Part shown: positions 37,887 to 51,800 of the stretch, one piece after another | Layout of the letters: each line of letters opens with the position of its first letter | Numbering within the stretch: the first letter of the stretch is position 1 | DNA from: Hippophae tibetana | Taxonomy: Eukaryota > Streptophyta > Magnoliopsida > Rosales > Elaeagnaceae | Length of the DNA stretch: 64,000 nt | NCBI GenBank assembly: GCA_037013495.1 | Contig: JAZDXN010000026.1 | Coordinates: 1,860,001 to 1,924,000 of the forward strand | Reading direction: 5' to 3' | Notes under the pieces: generated by a model | Database searches by the model: none | What the model was told of the DNA's origin: nothing | The model's input: the letters and a program-made list of their open reading frames with translations, nothing else | Translations under genes and position numbers: made by a program

Positions 37887-40442
37887 CAAAAAATTTGGTA
37901 AATATAAGTTACAACTTTCAACAGAAATATCTTTTAACTCGGGCATCGAAACCACTATTATAATATATCAAATCGAAGCTCGTATCAAATTACACAATAT
38001 GTTTTGGTCCCGACCAGGAAAATCGTTTTTGTACCCAAATTACATCGTTTACATCACTTATCGAGTGTTTAAAGTTTTTGACGCACCATTTTCATTTTTC
38101 TTACTTCTAGTTTAATTCAATAGAGCTATACAGGAGATATTGGTGCCGACCTAGGGTTGTTGATTTATATTTCCAATAAGTCTCTATTCTTCAAAAAAAA
38201 TAAGAGAAGAGAAAAAGAAAGAGGATGTCGTTCACATTTTCAAAAACAAAAAAACATTTGGTAAATATGAGTTACAACTTTCAATGGAGATATCTTTTGA
38301 CACGGGTATCGAAACCACCATTATAATATATCAAATCGAAGCTCGTATAAAATTACACAATATGTTTTGGTCCCGACCAGGAAAATCATTTTTGTACCCA
38401 AATTATATCGTTTACATCACTTACCGAGTGTTTATAGTTTTTGACGCACCATTTTCATTTTCCTTACTTATGGTTTTATTCAATAGAGCTATAAGGAGAT
38501 ATTGGTGCCCACCAAGGGTTGTTAATTTATATTTCCAATAAGTCCTTTTTCTTCAAAAAAAAAAAAATAGGAGAAGAGAAAAAGAAAGAGGATGTCGTTC
38601 ACATTTTCAAAAACAACAAAAAATTTGGTAAATATAAGTTACAACTTTCAACGGAAATATCTTTTAACTCGGGCATCGAAACCACTATTATAATATATCA
38701 AATCGAAGCTCGTATCAAATTACACAATATGTTTTGGTCCCGACCAGGAAAATCGTTTTTGTACCCAAATTACATCGTTTACATTACTTATCGAGTGTTT
38801 AAAGTTTTTGACGAACCATTTTCATTTTTCTTACTTCTAGTTTAATTCAATAGAGCTATACAGGAGATATTGGTGCCGACCTAGGGTTGTTGATTTATAT
38901 TTCCAATAAGTCTCTATTCTTCAAAAAAAAATAAGAGAAGAGAAAAATAAAGAGGATGTCGTTCACATTTTCAAAAACAACAAAAAATTTGGTAAATATA
39001 AGTTACAACTTTCAACGGAGATATCTTTTGACTCGGGTATCGAAACCACTATTATAATATATCAAATTGAAGCTCGTATCAAATTACACAATATGTTTTG
39101 GTCCTGACCAGGAAAAATCATTTTTGTACCCAAATTATATCGTTTACATCACTTACCGAGTGTTTATAGTTTTTGACGCACCATTTTCATTTTCCTTACT
39201 TATAGTTTTATTCAATAGAGCTATAAGGAGATATTGGTGCCCACCAAGGGTTGTTAATTTATATTTCCAATAAGTCTCTTTTCTTCAAAAAAAAAATAGG
39301 AGAAGAGAAAAAGAAAGAGGATGTCTTTCACATTTTCAAAAACAACAAAAAATTTGGTAAATATAAGTTACAACTTTCAACGGAGATATCTTTTGACTCG
39401 GGTATCGAAACCACTATTATAATATATCAAATCGAAGCTCGTATCAAATTACACAATATGTTTTGGTCCCGACCAGGAAAATCGTTTTTGTACCCAAATT
39501 ACATCGTTTACATCACTTATCGAGTGTTTAAAGTTTTTGACGCACCATTTTCATTCTTCTTACTTCTGGTTTAATTCAATAGAGCTATACAGGAGATATT
39601 GGTGCCGACCTAGGGTTGTTGATTTATATTTCCAATAAGTCTCTATTCTTCAAAAAAAATAAGAGAAGAGAAAAATAAAGAGGATGTCGTTCACATTTTC
39701 AAAAACAACAAAAAATTTGGTAAATATAAGTTACAACTTTCAACGGAGATATCTTTTGACTCGGGTATCGAAACCACTATTATAATATATCAAATTGAAG
39801 CTCGTATCAAATTACACAATATGTTTTGGTCCCGACCAGGAAAAATCGTTTTTGTAACCAAATTATATCGTTTACATCACTTACCGAGTGTTTATAGTTT
39901 TTGACGCACAATTTTCATTTTCCTTACTTATGGTTTAATTCAATAGAGCTATAAAGGAGATATTGGTGCCGACTTAGGGTTGTTAATTTATATTTCCAAT
40001 AAGTCTCTTTTCTTCAAAAAACAAAAAAATAGGAGAAGAGAAAAAGAAAGAGGATGTCGTTCACATTTTCAAAAAATACAAAAAATTTGGTAAATATAAG
40101 TTACAACTTTCAACGGAGATATCTTTTGACTCGGGTATCGAAACCACTATTATAATATATCAAATCGAAGCTCGTATCAAATTACACAATATGTTTTGGT
40201 CCCGACCAGGAAAATCGTTTTTGTACCCAAATTACATCGTTTACATCACTTATCGAGTGTTTATAGTTTTTGACGCACCATTTTCATTTTCCTTACTTAT
40301 GGTTTAATTCAATAGAGCTATAAAGGAGATATTGGTGCCGACCTAGGGTTGTTGATTTATATTTCCAATAAGTCTCTATTCTTCAAAAAAAAAATAAGAG
40401 AAGAGAAAAATAAAGAGGATGTCGTTCACATTTTCAAAAACA
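37887..40442 (+). repeat. 7-monomer higher-order repeat, copy 2 (2,556 bp)
   Basis: This is a full second copy with all markers of copy 1, including the C-interrupted A-tract near 40,015. Differences seen are GACGAACC near 38,811 in place of GACGCACC, CAAAAACAAAAAAACATTTGG near 38,243 in place of CAAAAACAACAAAACATTTGG, and CTTTCAACGG near 39,735 where copy 1 has CTTTTAACGG near 37,180. Confidence 0.88.
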
Positions 40443-41400
40443 ACAAAAAATTTGGTAAATATAAGTTACAACTTTCAACAGAAATATCTTTTAACTCGGG
40501 CATCGAAACCACTATTATAATATATCAAATCGAAGCTCGTATCAAATTACACAATATGTTTTGGTCCCGACCAGGAAAATCGTTTTTGTACCCAAATTAC
40601 ATCGTTTACATCACTTATCGAGTGTTTAAAGTTTTTGACGCACCATTTTCATTTTTCTTACTTCTAGTTTAATTCAATAGAGCTATACAGGAGATATTGG
40701 TGCCGACCTAGGGTTGTTGATTTATATTTCCAATAAGTCTCTATTCTTCAAAAAAAATAAGAGAAGAGAAAAAGAAAGAGGATGTCGTTCACATTTTCAA
40801 AAACAAAAAAACATTTGGTAAATATGAGTTACAACTTTCAATGGAGATATCTTTTGACACGGGTATCGAAACCACCATTATAATATATCAAATCGAAGCT
40901 CGTATAAAATTACACAATATGTTTTGGTCCCGACCAGGAAAATCATTTTTGTACCCAAATTATATCGTTTACATCACTTACCGAGTGTTTATAGTTTTTG
41001 ACGCACCATTTTCATTTTCCTTACTTATGGTTTTATTCAATAGAGCTATAAGGAGATATTGGTGCCCACCAAGGGTTGTTAATTTATATTTCCAATAAGT
41101 CCTTTTTCTTCAAAAAAAAAAAAATAGGAGAAGAGAAAAAGAAAGAGGATGTCGTTCACATTTTCAAAAACAACAAAAAATTTGGTAAATATAAGTTACA
41201 ACTTTCAACGGAAATATCTTTTAACTCGGGCATCGAAACCACTATTATAATATATCAAATCGAAGCTCGTATCAAATTACACAATATGTTTTGGTCCCGA
41301 CCAGGAAAATCGTTTTTGTACCCAAATTACATCGTTTACATCACTTATCGAGTGTTTAAAGTTTTTCACGCACCATTTTCATTCTTCTTACTTCTAGTTT
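40443..41400 (+). repeat. 7-monomer higher-order repeat, partial copy 3 (~2.6 monomers)
   Basis: Markers continue at about +2,557 from copy 2: the AAAAACAAAAAAAC variant near 40,800, CCACCATTATAA, GTGCCCACCAAGGG near 41,063 and the 13-A tract near 41,110. The match fades near 41,365-41,440, where GTTTTTCACGC, TTTTCATTCTTC and GCTGACC replace the expected bases. Confidence 0.85.
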
Positions 41401-41610
41401 AATTCAATAGAGCTATACAGGAGATATTGGTGCTGACCTAGGGTTGTTGATTTATATTTCCAATAAGTTTCTTTTCTTCAAAAAAAATAAGAGAAGAGAA
41501 AAAGAAAGAGGATGTCGTTCATATTTTCAAAAACAACAAAACATTTGGTAAATATGAATTACAACTTTCAATGGAGATATCTTTTGACACGGGTATCGAA
41601 ACCTCTATTA
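41401..41610 (+). repeat. Junction between the 7-monomer domain and the 20-monomer pair
   Basis: This part-monomer has the private changes AATAAGTTTCTTTTC, GTTCATATTTTC, ATGAATTACAAC and GAAACCTCTATT. The corresponding monomer before copy 2 of the next repeat (48,727-48,890) differs, which sets the left border of the 7,283 bp duplication. Confidence 0.75.
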
Positions 41611-44600
41611 TAATATATCAAATCGAAGCTCGTATAAAATTACACAATATGTTTTGGTCCCGACCAGGAAAATCATTTTTGTACCCAAATTATATCGTTT
41701 ACATCACTTACCGAGTTTTTATAGTTTTTGACGCACCATTTTCATTTTCCTTACTTATGGTTTTATTCAATAGAGCTATAAGGAGATATTGGTGCCGACC
41801 AAGGGTTATTAATTTATATTTCCAATAAGTCTCTTTTCTTCAAAAAAAAAATAGGAGAAGAGAAAAAGAAAGAGGATGTCGTTCACATTTTCAAAAACAA
41901 CAAAAAATTTGGTAAATATAAGTTACAACTTTCAACGGAGATATCTTTTTACTCGGGTATCGAAACCACTATTATAATATATCAAATCGAAGCTCGTATC
42001 AAATTACACAATATGTTTTGGTGCCGCCCAAGAAAATCGTTTTTGTACACAAATTAAATCGTTTACATCACTTACCGAGTGTTTAAATTTTTTGACGCAC
42101 AATTTTCATTTTTCTTACTTCTAGTTTAATTCAATAGAGCTATACAGGAGATATTGGTGCCGACCTAGGGTTGTTGATTTATATTTCCAATAAGTCTCTA
42201 TTCTTCAAAAAAAATAGGAGAAGAGAAAAAGAAAGAGGATGTCGTTCACATTTTCAAAAACAACAAAAAATTTGGTAAATATAAGTTACAACTTTCAACG
42301 GAGATATCTTTTGACTCGGGTATCGAAAACACTATTATAATATATCAACTCGAAGCTCATATCAAATTACACAATATGTTTTGGTCCCGACCAGGAAAAT
42401 CGTTTTTTTAACCAAATTATATCGTTTACATCACTTACCGAGTGTTTATAGTTTTTGACGCACCATTTTCATTTTCCTTACTTATGGTTTAATTCAATAG
42501 AGCTATAAAGGAGATATTGGTGCCGACCTAGGGTTGTTGATTTATATTTCCAATAAGTCTCTATTCTTCAAAAAAAAAATAAGAGAACAGAAAAAGAAAG
42601 AGGATGTCGTTCACATTTTCAAAAACAACAAAAAATTTGGTAAATATAAGTTACAACTTTCAACGGAGATATCTTTTGACTCGGGTATCGAAACCACTAT
42701 TATAATATATCAAATCGAAGCTCGTATCAAATTACACAATATGTTTCGGTCCCGACCAGGAAAAATCGTTTTTGTACCCAAATTACATCGTTTACATCAC
42801 TTATCGAGTGTTTAAAGTTTTTGACGCACCATTTTCATTCTTCTTACTTCTGGTTAATTCAATAGAGCTATACAGGAGATATTGGTGCCGACCTAGGGTT
42901 GTTGATTTATATTTCCAATAAGTCTCTATTCTTCAAAAAAAAAATAAGAAAAGAGAAAAATAAAGAGGATGTCGTTCACATTTTCAAAAACAACAAAAAA
43001 ATTGGTAAATATAAGTTACAACTTTCAACGGAGATATCTTTTGACTCGGGTATCGAAAGCACTATTATAATATATCAAATCGAAGCTCGTATCAAATTAC
43101 ACAATATGTTTTGGTCCCAACCAAGAAAATCGTTTTTGTACCCAAATTACATCGTTTACATCACTTATCGAGTGTTTAAATTTTTTGACGCACCATTTTC
43201 ATTCTTCTTACTTCTGGTTTAATACAATAGAGCTATACAGGAGATATTTTTGCCGACCTAGGGTTGTTGATTTATATTTCCAATAAGTCTCTATTCTTCA
43301 AAAAAAATAGGAGAAGAGAAAAAGAAAGAGGATGTCGTTCACATTTTCAAAAACAACAAAAAATTTGGTAAATATAAGTTACAACTTTCAACGGAGATAT
43401 CTTTTGACTCGGGTATCGAAAGCACTATTATAATATATCAAATCGAAGCTCGTATCAAATTACACAATATGTTTTGGTCCCAACCAAGAAAATCGTTTTT
43501 GTACCCAAATTACATCGTTTACATCACTTATCGAGTGTTTAAATTTTTTGACGCACCATTTTCATTCTTCTTACTTCTGGTTTAATTCAATAGAGCTATA
43601 CAGGAGATATTGGTGCCGACCTAGGGTTGTTGATTTATATTTCCAATAAGTCTCTATTCTTCAAAAAAAATAAGAGAAGAGAAAAATAAAGAGAATGTCG
43701 TTCACATTTTCAAAAACAACAAAAAATTTGGTAAATATGAGTTACAACTTTCAACGGAGATATCTTTTGACTCGGGTATCGAAACCTCTATTATAATATA
43801 TCAAATTGAAGCTCGTATCAATTTACACAATATTTTTTGGTCCCTCCCAAGAAAATCGTTTTTGTACACAAATTACATCGTTTACATCACTTATCGAGTG
43901 TTTAAATTTTTGACGCATCATTTTCATTTTTCTTACTTCTAGTTTAATTCAATAGACCTATACAGGAGATATTGGTGCCGACGTAGGGTTGTTGATTTAT
44001 ATTTCCAATAAGTCTCTATTCTTCAAAAAAAAATAGGAGAAGAGAAAAAGAAAGAGGATGTCGTTCACATTTTCAAAAACAACAAAAAATTTGGTAAATA
44101 TAAGTTACAATTTTCAACGGAGATATCTTTTGACTCGGGTATCGAAAACACTATTATAATATATCAACTCGAAGCTCGTATCAAATTACACAATATGTTT
44201 TGGTCCCGACCAGGAAAAATCATTTTTGTACCCAAATTATATCGTTTACATCACTTACCGAGTGTTTATAGTTTTTGACGCACCATTTTCATTTTCCTTA
44301 CTTATGGTTTTATTCAATAGAGCTATAAGGAGATATTGGTGCCCACCAAGGGTTGTTAATTTATATTTCCAATAAGTCTCTTTTCTTCAAAAAAAAAAGT
44401 AGGAGAAGAGAAAAAGAAAGAGGATGTCTTTCACATTTTCAAAAACAACAAAACATTTGGTAAATATAAGTTACAACTTTCAACGGAGATATCTTTTGAC
44501 ACGGGTATCGAAACTACTATTATAATATATCAAATCGAAGCTCGTATAAAATTACACAATATGTTTTGGTCCCGACCAGGAAAATCATTTTTGTAACCAA

Positions 44601-47600
44601 ATTATATCGTTTACATCACTTACCAAGTGTTTATAGTTTTTGACGCACAATTTTCATTTTCCTTACTTATGGTTTAATTCAATAGAGCTATAAAGGAGAT
44701 ATTGGTGCCGACTTAGGGTTGTTAATTTATATTTCCAATAAGTCTCTTTTCTTCAAAAAACAAAAAAATAGGAGAAGAGAAAAAGAAAGAGGATGTCGTT
44801 CACATTTTCAAAAACAACAAAAAATTTGGTAAATATATGTTACAACTTTCAACGGAGATATCTTTTGACTCGGGTATCGAAACCACTATTATAATATATC
44901 AAATCGAAGCTCGTATCAAATTACACAATATGTTTTGGTCCTGACCAGGAAAATCGGTTTTGTACCCAAATTACATCGTTTACATCACTTATCGAGTGTT
45001 TAAAGTTTTTGACGCACCATTTTCATTCTTCTTACTTCTGGTTTAATTCAATAGAGCTATACAGGAGATATTGGTGCCGACCTAGGGTTGTTGATTTATA
45101 TTTCCAATAAGTCACTATTCTTCAAAAAAAATAAGAAAAGAGAAAAATAAAGAGGATGTCGTTAACATTTTCAAAAACAACAAACAATTTGGTAAATATA
45201 AGTTACAACTTTCAACGGAGTTATCTTTTGACTCGGGTATCGAAACCACTATTATAATATATCAAATCGAAGCTCATATCAAATTACACAATATGTTTTG
45301 GTCCCGACCAGGAAAATCGTTTTTGTACCCAAATTACATCGTTTACATCACTTATCGAGTGTTTAAAGTTTTTGACACACCATTTTCCCTATTTTTACTT
45401 CTGGTTTAATTCAATAGAGCTATACAGGAGATATTGGTGCCGACCTAGGGTTGTTGATTTATATTTCCAATCACTCTCAATTCTTCAAAAAAAAAATAAG
45501 AAAAGAGAAAAATAAAGAGGATGTGGTTCACATTTTCAAAAACAACAAAAAATTTGGTAAATATAAGTTACAACTTTCAACGGAGATATCTTTTGACTCG
45601 GGTATCGAAAGCACTCTTATAATATATCAAATCGAAGCTCGTATCAAATTACACAATATGTTTTGGTCCCAACCAAGAAAATCGTTTTTGTACCCAAATT
45701 ACATCGTTTACATCACTTATCGAGTGTTTAAATTTTTTGACGCACCATTTTCATTCTTCTTACTTCTGGTTTAATTCAATAGAGCTATACAGGAGATATT
45801 GGTGCCGACCTAGGGTTGTTGATTTATATTTCCAATAAGTCTCTATTCTTCAAAAAAAATAAGAGAAGAGAAAAAGAAAGAGGATGTGGTTCACATTTTC
45901 AAAAATAACAAAAGATTTGGTAAATATGAGTTACAACTTTCAATGGAGATATCTTTTGACACGGGTATCGAAACCACTATTATAATATATCAAATCGAAG
46001 CTCGTATAAAATTACACAATATGTTTTGGTCCCGACCGGGAAAATCATTTTTGTACCCAAATTATATCGTTTACATCACTTACCGAGTGTTTAAAGTTTT
46101 TGACGCACCATTTTCATTTTCCTTACTTATGGTTTAATTCAATAGAGCTATAAAGGAGATATTGGTGCCGACCTAGGGTTGTTAATTTATATTTCCAATA
46201 AGTCTCTTTTCTTAAAAAAAAAATAGGAGAAGAGAAAAAGAAAGAAGATGTCGTTCACATTTTCAAAAACAACAAAACATTTGGTAAATATGAGTTACAA
46301 CTTTCAACGGAGATATCTTTTGACTCGGGTATCGAAATCTCTATTATAATATATCAAATTGAAGCTCGTATCAATTTACACAATATTTTTTGGTCCCTCC
46401 CAAGAAAATCGTTTTTGTACACAAATTACATCGTTTACATCACTTATCGAGTGTTTAAATTTTTGACGCACCATTTTCATTCTTCTTACTTCTGGTTTAA
46501 TTCAATAGAGCTATACAGGAGATAATGGTGCCGACCTAGGGTTGTTGATTTATATTTCCAATAAGTCTCTATTCTTCAAAAAAAAAAATAAGAGAAGGGA
46601 AAAAGAAAGAGGATGTCGTTCAAGTTTTCAAAAATAACAAAAGATTTGGTAAATATGAGTTACAACTTTCAACGGAGATATCTTTTAACTCGGGTATCGA
46701 AACCACTATTATAATATATCAAATTGAAGCTCATATCAAATTACACAATATATTTGGTGCCGCCCAAGAAAATCGTTTTTGTACACAAATTACATCGTTT
46801 ACATCACTTACCGAGTGTTTAAAGTTTTTGACGCACCATTTTCATTTTTCTTACTTCTAGTTTAATTCAATAGAGCTATACAGGAGATATTGGTGCCGAC
46901 CTAGGGTTGTTGATTTATATTTCCAATAAGTCTCTATTCTTCAAAAAAAATAAGAGAAGAGAAAAATAAAGAGGATGTCGTTCACATTTTCAAAAACAAC
47001 AAAAAATTTGGTAAATATAAGTTACAACTTTCAACGGAGATATCTTTTGACTCGGGTATCGAAACCACTATTATAATATATCAAATCGAAGCTCGTATCA
47101 AATTACACAATATGTTTTGGTCCCCACCAGAAAAATCCTTTTTGTACCCAAATTACATCGTTTACATAACTTATCGAGTGTTTAAAGTTTTTGACGCACC
47201 ATTTTCATTTTTCTTATTTCTGGTTTAATTCAATAGAGCAATACAGGAGATATTGGTGCGGACCTAGGGTTGTTGATTTATATTTCCAATAAGTCTCTAT
47301 TCTTCAAAAAAAAATAAGAGAAGAGAAAAATAAAGAGGATGTCGTTCACATTTTAAAAAACAAAAAACAATTTGGTAAATATAAGTTACAACTTTCAACG
47401 GAGTATCTTTTGACTCGGGTATCGAAACCACTATTATAATATATCAAATCGAAGCTCGTATCAAATTACACAATATGTTTTGGTTCCCACCAGAAAAATC
47501 GTTTTTGTACCCAAATTACATCGTTTACATCACTTACCGAGTGTTTAAAGTTTTTGACGCACCATTTTCATTTTTCTTATTTCTCCTTTAATTCAATAGA

Positions 47601-48892
47601 GCAATACAGGAGATATTGGTGCGGACCTAGGGTTGTTGATTTATATTTCCAATAAGTCTCTATTCTTCAAAAAAAATAAGAGAAGAGAAAAATAAAGAGG
47701 ATGTCGTTCACATTTTAAAAAACAAAAAACAATTTGGTAAATATAAGTTACAACTTTCAACGGAGTATCTTTTGACTCGGGTATCGAAACCACTATTATA
47801 ATATATCAAATCGAAGCTCGTATCAAATTACACAATATGTTTTGGTCCCCACCAGAAAAATCGTTTTTGTACCCAAATTACATCGTTTACATCACTTACC
47901 GAGTGTTTAAAGTTTTTGACGCACCATTTTCATTTTTCTTATTTCTGGTTTAATTCAATAGAGCTATACAGGAGATATTGGTGCCGACCTAGGGTTGTTG
48001 ATTTATATTTCCAATAAGTCTCTTTCCTTAAAAAAAAAATAGGAGAAGAGAAAAAGAAAGAGGATGTTGTTCACATTTTCAAAAACAACAAAACATTTGG
48101 TAAATATGAGTTACAACTTTCAACAGAGATATCTTTTGACTCGGGTATCGTAACCACTATTATAATATATAAAATTGAAGCTCGTATCACATTACACAAT
48201 ATTTTTTGGTCCCGCCGAAGAAAATCGTTTTTGTACACAAATTACATCGTTTACATCACTTATCGAGTGTTTAAAGTTTTTGACGCACAATTTTCATTTT
48301 TCTTACTTCTGGTTTAATTCAATAGAGCTATACCGGAGATAATGGTGCCGACCTAGGGTTGTTTATTTATATTTCCAATAAGTCTCTTTTCTTCAAAAAA
48401 AAAAATAAGAGAAGAGAAAAAGAAAGAGGATGTCGTTCACATTTTCAAAAACAACAAAAAATTTGGTAAATATAAGTTACAACTTTCAGCGGAGATATCT
48501 TTTGACTCGGGTATCGAAACCACTATTATAATATATCAAATCGAAGCTCGTATCAAATTACAATATATGTTTGGGTCCCGACCAGGAAAATCGTTTTTGT
48601 ACCCAAATTACATCGTTTACATCACTTACCGAGTGTTTAATGTTTTTGACGCACCATTTTCATTTTTCTTACTTATAGTTTAATTCAATAGAGCTATACA
48701 GGAGATATTGGTGCCGACCTAGGGTTGTTGATTTATATTTCTAATAAGTCTCTATTCTTCAAAAAAAAAATAAGAGAAGGGAAAAATAAAGAGTAGGTTG
48801 TTCACATTTTCAAAAACAACAAAACATTTGGTAAATATGAGTTACAACTTTCAATGGAGATATCTTTTGACACGGGTATCGAAACCACTATT
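41610..48892 (+). repeat. 20-monomer tandem duplication, copy 1 (7,283 bp)
   Basis: Every marker I checked recurs exactly 7,283 bp downstream. These include CCGAGTTTTTATAG, TATCTTTTTACTCGG, CAAATTAAATCG, GTTTTTTTAACC, AGAGAACAG, TGTTTCGGTCC, CTGGTTAATTC, TTTAATACAATAG, GATATTTTTGCC, AATAGACCTATAC, GACGTAGGG, AAAAGTAGGAG, the C-interrupted A-tract near 44,758, AAGTCACTATTC, GGAGTTATC, TTTTCCCTATTTTTAC, CCAATCACTCTCAATTC, GAAATCTC, TTCTCCTTTAATTC and TACCGGAGAT. No mismatch was noticed. The left border is in the conserved ACTATTATAATATATCAAAT block. Confidence 0.93.
46910..47987 (+). repeat. Trio of GGTCCCCACCAG monomers with a 2-bp loss
   Basis: Three monomers with CCACCAGAAAAATC, most opening with GTGCGGACC. 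The second and third read CAACGGAGTATC, a two-base loss that destroys the EcoRV site, and CATTTTAAAAAACAAAAAACAA. The trio is repeated at 54,193 and 57,828 through the larger duplications. Monomers of the same subtype without the two-base loss occur at about 30,700 and 31,080, so the loss is the younger change. Confidence 0.82.
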
Positions 48893-51800
48893 ATAATATA
48901 TCAAATCGAAGCTCGTATAAAATTACACAATATGTTTTGGTCCCGACCAGGAAAATCATTTTTGTACCCAAATTATATCGTTTACATCACTTACCGAGTT
49001 TTTATAGTTTTTGACGCACCATTTTCATTTTCCTTACTTATGGTTTTATTCAATAGAGCTATAAGGAGATATTGGTGCCGACCAAGGGTTATTAATTTAT
49101 ATTTCCAATAAGTCTCTTTTCTTCAAAAAAAAAATAGGAGAAGAGAAAAAGAAAGAGGATGTCGTTCACATTTTCAAAAACAACAAAAAATTTGGTAAAT
49201 ATAAGTTACAACTTTCAACGGAGATATCTTTTTACTCGGGTATCGAAACCACTATTATAATATATCAAATCGAAGCTCGTATCAAATTACACAATATGTT
49301 TTGGTGCCGCCCAAGAAAATCGTTTTTGTACACAAATTAAATCGTTTACATCACTTACCGAGTGTTTAAATTTTTTGACGCACAATTTTCATTTTTCTTA
49401 CTTCTAGTTTAATTCAATAGAGCTATACAGGAGATATTGGTGCCGACCTAGGGTTGTTGATTTATATTTCCAATAAGTCTCTATTCTTCAAAAAAAATAG
49501 GAGAAGAGAAAAAGAAAGAGGATGTCGTTCACATTTTCAAAAACAACAAAAAATTTGGTAAATATAAGTTACAACTTTCAACGGAGATATCTTTTGACTC
49601 GGGTATCGAAAACACTATTATAATATATCAACTCGAAGCTCATATCAAATTACACAATATGTTTTGGTCCCGACCAGGAAAATCGTTTTTTTAACCAAAT
49701 TATATCGTTTACATCACTTACCGAGTGTTTATAGTTTTTGACGCACCATTTTCATTTTCCTTACTTATGGTTTAATTCAATAGAGCTATAAAGGAGATAT
49801 TGGTGCCGACCTAGGGTTGTTGATTTATATTTCCAATAAGTCTCTATTCTTCAAAAAAAAAATAAGAGAACAGAAAAAGAAAGAGGATGTCGTTCACATT
49901 TTCAAAAACAACAAAAAATTTGGTAAATATAAGTTACAACTTTCAACGGAGATATCTTTTGACTCGGGTATCGAAACCACTATTATAATATATCAAATCG
50001 AAGCTCGTATCAAATTACACAATATGTTTCGGTCCCGACCAGGAAAAATCGTTTTTGTACCCAAATTACATCGTTTACATCACTTATCGAGTGTTTAAAG
50101 TTTTTGACGCACCATTTTCATTCTTCTTACTTCTGGTTAATTCAATAGAGCTATACAGGAGATATTGGTGCCGACCTAGGGTTGTTGATTTATATTTCCA
50201 ATAAGTCTCTATTCTTCAAAAAAAAAATAAGAAAAGAGAAAAATAAAGAGGATGTCGTTCACATTTTCAAAAACAACAAAAAAATTGGTAAATATAAGTT
50301 ACAACTTTCAACGGAGATATCTTTTGACTCGGGTATCGAAAGCACTATTATAATATATCAAATCGAAGCTCGTATCAAATTACACAATATGTTTTGGTCC
50401 CAACCAAGAAAATCGTTTTTGTACCCAAATTACATCGTTTACATCACTTATCGAGTGTTTAAATTTTTTGACGCACCATTTTCATTCTTCTTACTTCTGG
50501 TTTAATACAATAGAGCTATACAGGAGATATTTTTGCCGACCTAGGGTTGTTGATTTATATTTCCAATAAGTCTCTATTCTTCAAAAAAAATAGGAGAAGA
50601 GAAAAAGAAAGAGGATGTCGTTCACATTTTCAAAAACAACAAAAAATTTGGTAAATATAAGTTACAACTTTCAACGGAGATATCTTTTGACTCGGGTATC
50701 GAAAGCACTATTATAATATATCAAATCGAAGCTCGTATCAAATTACACAATATGTTTTGGTCCCAACCAAGAAAATCGTTTTTGTACCCAAATTACATCG
50801 TTTACATCACTTATCGAGTGTTTAAATTTTTTGACGCACCATTTTCATTCTTCTTACTTCTGGTTTAATTCAATAGAGCTATACAGGAGATATTGGTGCC
50901 GACCTAGGGTTGTTGATTTATATTTCCAATAAGTCTCTATTCTTCAAAAAAAATAAGAGAAGAGAAAAATAAAGAGAATGTCGTTCACATTTTCAAAAAC
51001 AACAAAAAATTTGGTAAATATGAGTTACAACTTTCAACGGAGATATCTTTTGACTCGGGTATCGAAACCTCTATTATAATATATCAAATTGAAGCTCGTA
51101 TCAATTTACACAATATTTTTTGGTCCCTCCCAAGAAAATCGTTTTTGTACACAAATTACATCGTTTACATCACTTATCGAGTGTTTAAATTTTTGACGCA
51201 TCATTTTCATTTTTCTTACTTCTAGTTTAATTCAATAGACCTATACAGGAGATATTGGTGCCGACGTAGGGTTGTTGATTTATATTTCCAATAAGTCTCT
51301 ATTCTTCAAAAAAAAATAGGAGAAGAGAAAAAGAAAGAGGATGTCGTTCACATTTTCAAAAACAACAAAAAATTTGGTAAATATAAGTTACAATTTTCAA
51401 CGGAGATATCTTTTGACTCGGGTATCGAAAACACTATTATAATATATCAACTCGAAGCTCGTATCAAATTACACAATATGTTTTGGTCCCGACCAGGAAA
51501 AATCATTTTTGTACCCAAATTATATCGTTTACATCACTTACCGAGTGTTTATAGTTTTTGACGCACCATTTTCATTTTCCTTACTTATGGTTTTATTCAA
51601 TAGAGCTATAAGGAGATATTGGTGCCCACCAAGGGTTGTTAATTTATATTTCCAATAAGTCTCTTTTCTTCAAAAAAAAAAGTAGGAGAAGAGAAAAAGA
51701 AAGAGGATGTCTTTCACATTTTCAAAAACAACAAAACATTTGGTAAATATAAGTTACAACTTTCAACGGAGATATCTTTTGACACGGGTATCGAAACTAC

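Noticed and set aside
41401..41610. Inverted junction between the 7-monomer and 20-monomer domains
   Set aside because: Monomer orientation is the same on both sides and no reverse-complement monomer was found anywhere in the window.
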